DNA of 64,000 nt from an uncultured Prevotellaceae bacterium (GTDB lineage: Bacteria; Bacteroidota; Bacteroidia; Bacteroidales; Bacteroidaceae). The position numbers were made by a program, and so were the translations under genes. The DNA lies in assembly GCA_947176895.1 (NCBI GenBank), contig CAMWSK010000007.1, positions 1 to 64,000 on the forward strand. The letters run 5' to 3'. Under the pieces are notes generated by a model that was not told where the DNA came from, ran no database searches, and was given only the letters and a program-made list of their open reading frames with translations. Below are positions 8,211-15,931 of this stretch, piece after piece (position 1 is the first letter of the stretch; each line of letters starts with the position of its first letter).

Positions 8211-9635
8211 TCAACGATTTGTCCGGAGCACTCTTCTCCTCTCGCGCCTGCCCAGATGATACGCCCATAGCAGGCTCATCAGCGGGCTCATCCAGTTGAA
8301 CACGCAGAAGGGAAGGTACGTGAGCGTGGCCACGCCCAGCACGGTGCTCTGCGTCATGCCGCAGGAGTTCCAGGGGATGAGCACACTGGTCACGGATGTG
8401 CTGTCCTCCACCGTGCGGCTCAGCAGACGCGCGTCAAAATGCTGCCGGCGGTATATACCTTTATATATATTGCATCCGATGATGATGCTCAGGTATTGGT
8501 CTGCCGTAAAGGCGTTCAGGAACAAGCCCGTGCCCACCGTGGCACTCACCGTCCGAAACACACCGCGCAAGTGGTGGGTGATGGCATTGGTGATGGTCTG
8601 CAGCATACCCGTGCCCATCAGTGTTCCACCAAAGACCACCGAACCACACACCAGGAAGATGGTCTCCCTGATCCCCCAGATGCCACCCGTCCTGGTCAGC
8701 GAGTCCAGCATTTCATTACCTGTCTCGGGCGAGGCACCCACCAGCAGCACACGCACGATGTCGCCAAGCCCGCCAATCAGTTGGGGCTGGGCCACCGCCA
8801 TGGCGATGCAGCCCATCAGCGTGGAGCAGGCCAGCGTGAGGTTCGTTCCCGCACGCGACAAAATCAACACAAGGGTCAGCAGGGGGATGGTCAGCAGCCA
8901 GGGGGTGATGTGGAACGTGGCATTCAGGCTCGTCAGGATAGAGGCGGAAGCCTCGGCTGCCACAGACGACCCGAGCAGACCGCGCAGCAGGAACACCGCC
9001 AGCGCCGCCAGCAGGGCGGGCACACCGGTGTACATAAGGAAGCGCACATGGCGCAACAGGGGCACGCCACACGAGGCGGAAGCCAGCACCGTGGTGTCGC
9101 TCAGCGGCGACACCTTGTCGCCGAAGTAAGCACCCGAGATGATGGCACCCGCCGTCCACCCCGGTTCATAGCCGAACACCGTGCCCACACCCAGCAGGGC
9201 CACGCCTATGGTGGCTATCGTGGTCCACGAGCTGCCGGTGAACACGCTGACCACGACACACACCAGCGCAGCCGTCACCAGAAACAGGCCGGGGCGGAGC
9301 AGCAACAGCCCATAGTGGATGAACGTTGGCACGATGCCCGACAGCATCCACGAAGCGCTGACCATGGCAATGAAAAACAACACACAGATGGCGGGGTAAA
9401 GCTGAAGCCAACTGCGCTTCAGCCCCATGCCCACATAACGCCAAGGCAAACGGCAAACGGCACGGCTGAGAAACAGGGCCACGGCCGAAGCCGAAAGCAT
9501 GGCCCACTTGCCTGCACCGAGGGCAGCGTCGGGTCCCTGAACCAGGATGGCACAAAGGATAAAACAGAGCAGCCAGACCACCGGCACCAGCGCCACCCGC
9601 AACTTCGGAAGGCGGAAACCTTTCTTCTTTTTCAT
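8211..9635 (-). CDS. nhaC: NhaC-family sodium/proton antiporter
   Basis: Predicted inner-membrane antiporter of about 474 residues with roughly a dozen hydrophobic helices. The arrangement, including GSSWTTIATIGVALLGVG, a GAYFGDKVSPLSDTT segment and a C-terminal IPWNSCGM, is characteristic of the NhaC/ArsB-like Na+/H+ antiporter group. Start chosen at the ATG before the basic KKKKGF stretch (9635); an upstream in-frame ATG at 9656 would overlap the candidate promoter at 9646-9653. The transported ion pair is inferred from family and could also include organic anions. Confidence 0.87.
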   Translation of the reverse strand: MKKKKGFRLPKLRVALVPVVWLLCFILCAILVQGPDAALGAGKWAMLSASAVALFLSRAVCRLPWRYVGMGLKRSWLQLYPAICVLFFIAMVSASWMLSGIVPTFIHYGLLLLRPGLFLVTAALVCVVVSVFTGSSWTTIATIGVALLGVGTVFGYEPGWTAGAIISGAYFGDKVSPLSDTTVLASASCGVPLLRHVRFLMYTGVPALLAALAVFLLRGLLGSSVAAEASASILTSLNATFHITPWLLTIPLLTLVLILSRAGTNLTLACSTLMGCIAMAVAQPQLIGGLGDIVRVLLVGASPETGNEMLDSLTRTGGIWGIRETIFLVCGSVVFGGTLMGTGMLQTITNAITHHLRGVFRTVSATVGTGLFLNAFTADQYLSIIIGCNIYKGIYRRQHFDARLLSRTVEDSTSVTSVLIPWNSCGMTQSTVLGVATLTYLPFCVFNWMSPLMSLLWAYHLGRRERRRVLRTNR

Positions 9636-9645
9636 ATTCAGGTCA

Positions 9646-9653
9646 CAAAGGTA
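9646..9653 (-). promoter_or_regulatory. Candidate -7 element of nhaC
   Basis: Minus-strand TACCTTTG matches TAnnTTTG, only about 10 bases before the chosen ATG. The transcript would have almost no leader. No -33 partner is obvious. Confidence 0.4.
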
Positions 9654-9673
9654 CAAAAAACTTTATGCTTTCC

Positions 9674-9704
9674 TTGGTCGTTAATGATTTATTATCTACA
9701 TTTG
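9674..9704 (+). promoter_or_regulatory. Bacteroidetes-type promoter of rplU-rpmA
   Basis: TTG (9674-9676), 20 bases, TACATTTG (9697-9704). The leader before rplU is about 80 bases. Confidence 0.65.
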
Positions 9705-9790
9705 CAGTCGATTTTGTGCCGAAGGGGCTCATAAAAGCAAGCACACGATGTGTTTCGCCTCCCGGTTTAACCCGTTAAACAAACAAATAA

Positions 9791-10108
9791 ATGTACGTAA
9801 TCGTAGAAATTAACGGTCAGCAGTTCAAGGCCGAGCAGGGCAAGAAACTGTTCGTTCACCACATCGAGGGTGCAGAGCAGGGCCAGACTGTTGAGTTTGA
9901 GAGAGTGTTATTGGTAGACAACGACGGCACCATCACCGTGGGTGTTCCCACCGTAGAGGGCGCAAAGGTGACTGCCGAGGTAGTTTCTCCCCTGGTAAAG
10001 GGCGACAAGGTTCTCGTGTTCCACAAGAAGCGTCGCAAGGGCTACCGCAAGCTGAACGGTCACCGTCAGCAGTTCACCGAGTTGTCTGTTAAGGAAGTTA
10101 TTGCTTAA
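9791..10108 (+). CDS. rplU: 50S ribosomal protein L21
   Basis: Large-subunit protein that binds 23S rRNA. Its 105 residues are of normal length, beginning [13 protein letters not shown] and carrying a basic [17 protein letters not shown] segment near residues 77-93, which is the rRNA-binding signature. rpmA (L27) follows after 21 bases, the usual L21-L27 operon. Confidence 0.97.
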   Translation: MYVIVEINGQQFKAEQGKKLFVHHIEGAEQGQTVEFERVLLVDNDGTITVGVPTVEGAKVTAEVVSPLVKGDKVLVFHKKRRKGYRKLNGHRQQFTELSVKEVIA

Positions 10109-10129
10109 TCATTAAGGAGGAACGAGAAA

Positions 10130-10387
10130 ATGGCACATAAAAAAGGTGTAGGTAGTTCTAAGAACGGCCGCGAGAGCGCAGCCCAGAGACTTGGTGTTAA
10201 GATTTTCGGTGGTCAGAAGTGCATCGCAGGCAACATCATCGTTCGCCAGCGCGGTACCAAGCACTACCCCGGCGAGAACGTTGCCATGGGTAAGGACAAC
10301 ACCCTGTATGCCCTGAAGGACGGCGTGGTGGTGTTCAAGAAGGGTCGTCTGGACCGCTCTACCGTGAGCGTGCAGGCCGAGGCTTGA
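10130..10387 (+). CDS. rpmA: 50S ribosomal protein L27
   Basis: The 85-residue L27 reaches the peptidyl-transferase centre with its N-terminal tail. The sequence starts [16 protein letters not shown], so the mature-like N-terminus is encoded directly, without the cleavable extension found in some Firmicutes. [17 protein letters not shown] and [11 protein letters not shown] are family landmarks. Ends just before a strong terminator. Confidence 0.97.
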   Translation: MAHKKGVGSSKNGRESAAQRLGVKIFGGQKCIAGNIIVRQRGTKHYPGENVAMGKDNTLYALKDGVVVFKKGRLDRSTVSVQAEA

Positions 10388-10432
10388 TCATTACCGGTAT
10401 CAACTGAAACGAATCGACTTTATTACGGAACC

Positions 10433-10470
10433 AAGGAGGCGTATCCCAAACGGATACGCCTCCTTCTTTT
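10433..10470 (+). terminator. Rho-independent terminator of rplU-rpmA
   Basis: A perfect 14-bp stem (10433-10446 with 10452-10465) encloses a CAAAC loop and is followed by CTTTTGTTT. It lies 45 bases past the rpmA stop. Confidence 0.9.
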
Positions 10471-10541
10471 GTTTAACATGAGCCCGTTGAAACAGGACAA
10501 AGCAAGCTGAGTGTTTTTATGCCATTGACGGAGCTTTGAAA

Positions 10542-10620
10542 AGCATGTGAATGTTTCGGGGAAAACATGTTCATCTTTTTCAGAAACATGTTCATCTTTT
10601 CCAAAAACATGAACATGTTT
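10542..10620. repeat. Array of four AT-rich 15-bp palindromic units
   Basis: AACATGTTCATCTTT at 10564 and 10585 and AACATGAACATGTTT at 10606 are spaced exactly 21 bp; a degenerate AGCATGTGAATGTTT precedes at 10542. The array occupies the 395-base gap between rpmA and serS. Apart from it, the rpmA terminator and the serS promoter element, I see nothing else in that gap. Confidence 0.8.
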
Positions 10621-10739
10621 CTCGGGGGGCTTGGGGCAGGACTTTTTACAGACAATGCAGAGTTCATCGGGCACACGCTAAATATTATTTTTATATAATA
10701 TAATATAAGGTAAAGAGAATGGCGTATGACTTTTTTTCT

Positions 10740-10747
10740 TATCTTTG
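10740..10747 (+). promoter_or_regulatory. Candidate -7 element of serS
   Basis: TATCTTTG matches TAnnTTTG, 35 bases before the serS ATG. The -33 region is not clear. Confidence 0.5.
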
Positions 10748-10782
10748 CAAAAATTTGAAATAGAAAACCAAACAGATATATC

Positions 10783-12099
10783 ATGCTTACGCTAAAACTG
10801 ATAACCGAGGAGACCGAGCGCGTGATTCGCGGACTGGAAAAGAAACATTTTTCGGGTGCCCGCGAAGCCATCCGACAGGTGATGGACACCGACAAGGCAC
10901 GCCGCGAGGCCCAGACCGAACTGGACAGAAACCTGAGCGAGGCCAAGAAGCTGGCCGCAGAGATCGGCGGCTTGATGAAGCAGGGCAAGAAAGAAGAAGC
11001 CGAGCAGGTCAAAGCCCGGGTAGCCCGGCTCAAAGAGACCAACAAGGAACTGGAGCAACGCAAGGAAGAGGCAGAGAAGAGCCTCGTGCAGCAGTTGTGC
11101 CAAATCCCCAACATTCCCTATGATGAAGTGCCCGAGGGCTGTGGCGCCGAGGACAACATGGTGGTGAAAAGCTCTTTGCGTGAGTGCAAAGAAGGAGACA
11201 CCGTGGGCAATTGGACCACCGTGGTGGAAAACGGCGAGGCCAAGGAGCCCCATTGGGAGTTGGCCAAGAAATACAACCTCATCGACTTTGATTTGGGCGT
11301 GAAGATTACCGGCGCCGGTTTCCCCGTCTATCGCGGCTGGGGAGCCCGCCTGCAGCGTGCCCTTATCAATTTCTTCCTCGACGAGGCCCGGGCTGCCGGT
11401 TATGAGGAGATTATGCCTCCCACGGTGGTGAACGCCGCCAGCGGTTACGGCACAGGCCAGCTGCCCGACAAGGAAGGACAGATGTACCACGCCAACCTCG
11501 ACGACCTTTACCTGATTCCCACGGCAGAGGTGCCCGTGACCAACATCTACCGCGATGTGATTATCGATGAGAAAGACCTGCCCGTCAAAAACTGCGCCTA
11601 CACCCAATGCTTCCGCCGCGAGGCCGGGTCCTATGGCAAGGACGTGCGTGGCCTGAACCGTCTGCACGAGTTCAGCAAGGTTGAAATCGTGCGCATCGAC
11701 ACACCCGAACACAGCGCCGAGAGCCACAAGGAGATGCTGGAACACGTGGAGGGACTGCTGAAGAAACTGGAGCTGCCCTATCGCATCCTGCGCCTGTGCG
11801 GCGGCGACATGAGTTTCACCAGTTCCGTCTGCTACGACTTCGAGGTATATAGCGAGGCCCAGAAGCGTTGGCTGGAGGTCAGCTCCGTATCGAACTTCGA
11901 CACCTATCAGGCCAACCGCCTGAAGTGCCGCGTACGCCGCACAGCCGACAAGAAGACCGAGATTGCCCACACCCTGAACGGTTCGGCATTGGCGCTGCCC
12001 CGCATCGTGGCGGCCCTGCTGGAAAACAACCAGACGGACGAGGGCATCCGCATCCCCAAAGCACTGGTGCCCTATATGGGAACGGACATCATCAAGTAA
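10783..12099 (+). CDS. serS: Seryl-tRNA synthetase
   Basis: Class II synthetase charging tRNA-Ser in the cytoplasm. The 438-residue protein has the long N-terminal antiparallel coiled coil (about residues 30-110, rich in K/E/A) that grips the tRNA long arm. The catalytic core contains LIPTAEVPV, motif 2 in FRREAGSYGKDVRGL and HEFSKVEIV, and motif 3 near NGSALALPR. Complete and slightly longer than the E. coli enzyme. Confidence 0.96.
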   Translation: MLTLKLITEETERVIRGLEKKHFSGAREAIRQVMDTDKARREAQTELDRNLSEAKKLAAEIGGLMKQGKKEEAEQVKARVARLKETNKELEQRKEEAEKSLVQQLCQIPNIPYDEVPEGCGAEDNMVVKSSLRECKEGDTVGNWTTVVENGEAKEPHWELAKKYNLIDFDLGVKITGAGFPVYRGWGARLQRALINFFLDEARAAGYEEIMPPTVVNAASGYGTGQLPDKEGQMYHANLDDLYLIPTAEVPVTNIYRDVIIDEKDLPVKNCAYTQCFRREAGSYGKDVRGLNRLHEFSKVEIVRIDTPEHSAESHKEMLEHVEGLLKKLELPYRILRLCGGDMSFTSSVCYDFEVYSEAQKRWLEVSSVSNFDTYQANRLKCRVRRTADKKTEIAHTLNGSALALPRIVAALLENNQTDEGIRIPKALVPYMGTDIIK

Positions 12100-12138
12100 A
12101 CGCAAAGCAACACCCATCGAAACAAGCCCCCTATTGAT

Positions 12139-14502
12139 ATGAACAAGATTGTCGGTAAGAAACAGTTTAGCGAGAAAGTCTTCCAACTGGACGTCGAGGC
12201 TCCCCTCATCGCCAAGGCACGTAAGGCCGGTCACTTCGTGATTGTGCGTGTGGACGAACACGGAGAGCGCGTGCCCCTGACCATCGCAGGCAGCGACATG
12301 GCCCGGGGAACCATCTCACTGGTCATCCAGACCGTGGGCGCCAGCACCACCCAATTGTGCAGCCTGAACGTGGGAGACGAGATTGCCGACATCGTGGGTC
12401 CCCTGGGGCGAAACACCCATATCGAGAACTATGGCACCGTGCTGTGTGCCGGCGGAGGCGTGGGCACGGCTCCCATGCTGCCCATCGTGCAGGCGCTGAA
12501 GGCTGCGGGCAACCGCGTGATCAGCGTCATCGCAGGCCGCTCCAAGGAGTTGGTTATCCTGGAAGATGAGATCCGTGCGGCCAGCGACGAGGTGATTGTC
12601 ATGACCGACGACGGCAGCTATGGCAAGCAAGGTGTGGTGACCGTGGGCATGGAAGAGGTGATCCGGCGCGAGAAGGTGGACAAGTGCTTTGCCATCGGCC
12701 CCGCCATCATGATGAAGTTCTGCTGCCTGCTGACCAGGAAATACGACATCCCCACCGACGTGTCGCTCAACACCATCATGGTGGACGGCACGGGCATGTG
12801 CGGAGCCTGCCGCATCACGGTGGACGGAAAGACGCGCTTCGTGTGTGTCGACGGCCCCGAGTTCGACGGCCACAAGGTGGACTTCGACGAGATGCTGCGC
12901 CGGGGCGCAGCCTTCAAGGAAGAGGAGAAAGAGAGCATGGAGGCCTTTCTGGCACACGCCTGCAAAAAGGAAGAGGCAAGCCGGGGGTCCGCCCAAAAGG
13001 CCGGAACGCCCCTGCCGGAGGCCGACAAGATGGACACCGCCACCCCCCTCTCCGAACTTACCGACCGTTCCGCACCCTGGCGCGAGGCTTTGCGCAAGAG
13101 CATGAAGCCCAAGGAGCGCACACAGATCAAGCGTTGCCAAATGCCCGAACTGGACGCGGCCTACCGCGCCACCACGCGCACCGAAGAGGTGAACCGGGGC
13201 CTGACCGTAGAGCTGGCCATGCAAGAGGCCAAACGCTGCCTGGACTGCGCCAACCCCACCTGTATGCAGGGTTGCCCCGTGAGCATCAACATCCCCTCCT
13301 TTATCAAGAATATCGAGCGTGGCGAGTTTCTCAACGCCGCCCGCGTGCTCAAAAGCACCAGCGCCCTGCCTGCCGTGTGCGGACGTGTATGTCCCCAGGA
13401 GAAGCAGTGTGAGAGCCGTTGCGTGCACCTGAAGATGAACGAACCCGCCGTGGCCATCGGCAACCTGGAACGCTTCGCCGCCGACTACGAGCGCGAGAGC
13501 GGTCGCATGGCGCTGCCCGAAGTGGCCGAACCGAACGGCAAGAAGATTGCCGTGATTGGCAGCGGCCCCGCCGGACTGAGCTTTGCCGGCGACATGGCCA
13601 AGCTGGGATACAGCGTGACCGTGTTCGAGGCCTTGCACGAGATTGGCGGTGTACTTAAATACGGCATCCCCGAGTTCCGTCTGCCCAACAAGATTGTGGA
13701 TGTGGAGATTGCCAATCTGGAGAAAATCGGTGTGACGTTCGTGAAGGACTGCATCGTGGGCAAGACCGTCACCGTGGAGGAGCTGGAGGCCCAAGGCTTC
13801 AAAGGCATCTTCGTGGGCAGCGGCGCAGGATTGCCCAACTTCATGAACATCCCCGGCGAGAACAGCAACGGCGTGATGTCCAGCAACGAATACCTCACCC
13901 GCATCAACCTGATGAACGCCTCGTGCCCCGATTGTGCCACGCCCATCCGCAAGGCCAAGAGCGTGATGGTGGTGGGCGGAGGAAACACCGCCATGGACAG
14001 TTGCCGCACGGCCAAGCGTCTGGGTGCCGGGCGCGTGTTCATCGCTTACCGCCGCAGCGAGGCCGAGATGCCCGCCCGGCTGGAGGAGGTGAAGCACGCC
14101 AAGGAAGAGGGAATCGAGTTCCTCACCCTGCACAACCCTATCGAATATCATGCCGACGAGAAAGGCAACGTGACCGAGGTGGTGCTGCAGAAAATGGAAC
14201 TGGGAGAGCCTGATGCCAGCGGACGCCGCTCGCCGCAGCCCATCCCCGGAGCCACGGAAACCATCGCCATCGACCAGGCCATCGTGGCCGTGGGTGTCAG
14301 TCCCAATCCCATCGTGCCCACAAGCATCAAGGGACTGGAGCTGGGGCGCAAAAACACCATCGTGGTCAACGAAAACATGCAGACCAACATCCCCACCCTG
14401 TTTGCCGGGGGCGACATCGTCCGCGGGGGAGCCACCGTCATCCTGGCCATGGGCGACGGACGCCGCGCCGCGGCATCGATGCACGAATATCTTAACAAGT
14501 AA
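12139..14502 (+). CDS. NfnA-NfnB-like fusion (ferredoxin:NADP oxidoreductase / glutamate-synthase small-subunit-like)
   Basis: One 787-residue polypeptide joins two flavoproteins. The first 265 or so residues are an FNR/DHOD-PyrK-like FAD/NAD-binding module with a [2Fe-2S]-type GTGMCGACRITV segment (about 215-226). The second half is GltD-like: CLDCANPTCMQGCPV [4Fe-4S] ligands (about 366-380), an FAD GxGxxG (IGSGPAG, about 472) and an NADPH GGGNTAMD (about 611). Separate subunits in other anaerobes form the electron-bifurcating NfnAB complex; databases often call the fusion a DHOD-B/glutamate synthase bifunctional protein. No large glutamate synthase subunit is nearby, so Nfn activity is the better inference. 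Confidence 0.85.
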   Translation: MNKIVGKKQFSEKVFQLDVEAPLIAKARKAGHFVIVRVDEHGERVPLTIAGSDMARGTISLVIQTVGASTTQLCSLNVGDEIADIVGPLGRNTHIENYGTVLCAGGGVGTAPMLPIVQALKAAGNRVISVIAGRSKELVILEDEIRAASDEVIVMTDDGSYGKQGVVTVGMEEVIRREKVDKCFAIGPAIMMKFCCLLTRKYDIPTDVSLNTIMVDGTGMCGACRITVDGKTRFVCVDGPEFDGHKVDFDEMLRRGAAFKEEEKESMEAFLAHACKKEEASRGSAQKAGTPLPEADKMDTATPLSELTDRSAPWREALRKSMKPKERTQIKRCQMPELDAAYRATTRTEEVNRGLTVELAMQEAKRCLDCANPTCMQGCPVSINIPSFIKNIERGEFLNAARVLKSTSALPAVCGRVCPQEKQCESRCVHLKMNEPAVAIGNLERFAADYERESGRMALPEVAEPNGKKIAVIGSGPAGLSFAGDMAKLGYSVTVFEALHEIGGVLKYGIPEFRLPNKIVDVEIANLEKIGVTFVKDCIVGKTVTVEELEAQGFKGIFVGSGAGLPNFMNIPGENSNGVMSSNEYLTRINLMNASCPDCATPIRKAKSVMVVGGGNTAMDSCRTAKRLGAGRVFIAYRRSEAEMPARLEEVKHAKEEGIEFLTLHNPIEYHADEKGNVTEVVLQKMELGEPDASGRRSPQPIPGATETIAIDQAIVAVGVSPNPIVPTSIKGLELGRKNTIVVNENMQTNIPTLFAGGDIVRGGATVILAMGDGRRAAASMHEYLNK

Positions 14503-14508
14503 ACCGGA

Positions 14509-15786
14509 ATGAACGGCAGATTTCTCATCGTCACACTCACGCTGTTGCTTGCTTCCGTCCCATCGTGGGCACAGCGCAAGAAAGCCACGGGCAGAAAGCC
14601 CGCAAAGGCGGTGATTATGCCGCAGGAGGACATCGACTCCCTGCTGCGCATCTACCGCTTTGACGTGGCCGACAGTGCCCTGCAGAACAACATCACGCTG
14701 AAGCAGAAACGAAAGGAAGCCACACTCCTTGAAGAGCAACAGCTGGCACATGCCCGCAAGGGGATGCGTATGCTGAGTGCCGTGGAACGCGTGGTGGTGT
14801 TCGACAGCCTGATTGTTCCCGCCGGCCGTGTGCTGCAGGCCATGGCCCTCAGCCAAGAGAGCGGACGGATTCTCCGCTCGAAGGACAAGGGTTTGTCCGA
14901 TGACCCGGAATCAACCTTATTTTTAAATGAGTTGGGCGACCAAATCATTTTCGCACAAGCCGACACGTCCGGAACCAACCGCCTATATTCGGCAGACATC
15001 GTCGACCAAAAGGCCGCCAACCTGCGGCGGCTGGACGAGCTGGGCGAGGACGGTACCTCGGAACTGAACTATCCCTTCATGCAGGCCGATGGCCAGACGC
15101 TCTACTTCTCCAGCCGGAGCGAGGACGGACTGGGAGGTTACGACATTTTCATGACACGCTATGATGCCGACGAGAAGCATTTCCTGATTCCCGAAAACAT
15201 CGGAATGCCCTTCAACAGCCCCGCCAACGACTATTTCTATTGCGTGGACGAGACCTACAACATCGGTTGCTTTGCCACCGACCGCAACACCACGGGCGAC
15301 AGCGTGGCCATCTACTATTTCATTCCCAACACGGCACGCCGCGTGTACAACGAGGTGGAGGTGGGCAACGAAGCCCTGCGCCAACTGGCAAGGCTCACGA
15401 ACCTCCGGCTCACCTGGGGCGAGCAGAACCAGGTGAAAGCTGCCCGGGCACGCCTGGCACAATGCCGCAACGAGCAATGCGAGGCCGCCGGCAACAAGCC
15501 CACATTCACCCTGTGGGTGGCCGACAACCGCGCCATACACTCGACGGACGAGCTGACCTCGGCCGAAGCACGAAAAGCCGTGCAGCAATGGGTGGACAAG
15601 AAAGAAGAACTGGCCCGGCTGGAGGCCCAACTGGAGGCTGCACGCACCCGATATGCCCAAGCTGCAACAAGCGAACGCACATCCATGAAAAGCGACATCC
15701 TCACGATGGAGCAAAGCCAAGAAGCACTGAATCAGGAGGTCAGAAAGCTAAAACGATTGGCACAGAAAGCCGTTTTAGAACCATAA
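14509..15786 (+). CDS. PD40 beta-propeller envelope protein
   Basis: Unnamed exported protein of 425 residues. It has an N-terminal signal peptide ending near SWAQ (about residue 21). A central region (about 130-280) has WD40-like/PD40 strands such as GDQIIFAQADTSG, GQTLYFSSRSEDG and GGYDIFMTRYD, a pattern common in Bacteroidetes periplasmic or OmpA-linked proteins. The C-terminal 80 residues are E/A/R-rich and probably a coiled coil. No OmpA domain is present. It begins 6 bases after the nfn stop and is likely cotranscribed; the functional link is unknown. Confidence 0.75.
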   Translation: MNGRFLIVTLTLLLASVPSWAQRKKATGRKPAKAVIMPQEDIDSLLRIYRFDVADSALQNNITLKQKRKEATLLEEQQLAHARKGMRMLSAVERVVVFDSLIVPAGRVLQAMALSQESGRILRSKDKGLSDDPESTLFLNELGDQIIFAQADTSGTNRLYSADIVDQKAANLRRLDELGEDGTSELNYPFMQADGQTLYFSSRSEDGLGGYDIFMTRYDADEKHFLIPENIGMPFNSPANDYFYCVDETYNIGCFATDRNTTGDSVAIYYFIPNTARRVYNEVEVGNEALRQLARLTNLRLTWGEQNQVKAARARLAQCRNEQCEAAGNKPTFTLWVADNRAIHSTDELTSAEARKAVQQWVDKKEELARLEAQLEAARTRYAQAATSERTSMKSDILTMEQSQEALNQEVRKLKRLAQKAVLEP

Positions 15787-15931
15787 AACCAACTATATTT
15801 TACAACGTCTCCCTCCGATAAATGATACATACTTTTAGATACATGTTTTTTATTTCATAGTAATGCGAACAAAGGCTTAGACCTTCAAACAAGAGAATGT
15901 TTATTTATAACTTTTTATCATGTTAACAATT

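Noticed and set aside
10542-10620. Possible CRISPR array
   Set aside because: The 15-bp units with 6-7 bp between them are far too short and the spacers are not unique 30-mers; no cas genes are present in the window.
10423-10674. Small minus-strand frames with KHVHVF/KDEHVF repeats, also at 50995-51198
   Set aside because: The peptide repeats simply translate the 21-bp palindromic DNA repeats; no start context or conserved protein is evident.
12139-14502. True dihydroorotate dehydrogenase electron-transfer subunit or glutamate synthase
   Set aside because: Neither a pyrD nor a large glutamate synthase gene is adjacent, and the domain order matches fused Nfn subunits better.
12316-14856. An 846-residue minus-strand open frame opposite the nfn fusion
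   Set aside because: It mirrors a clear flavoprotein gene; the composition is His/Gly/Ala-rich shadow sequence with no motif.
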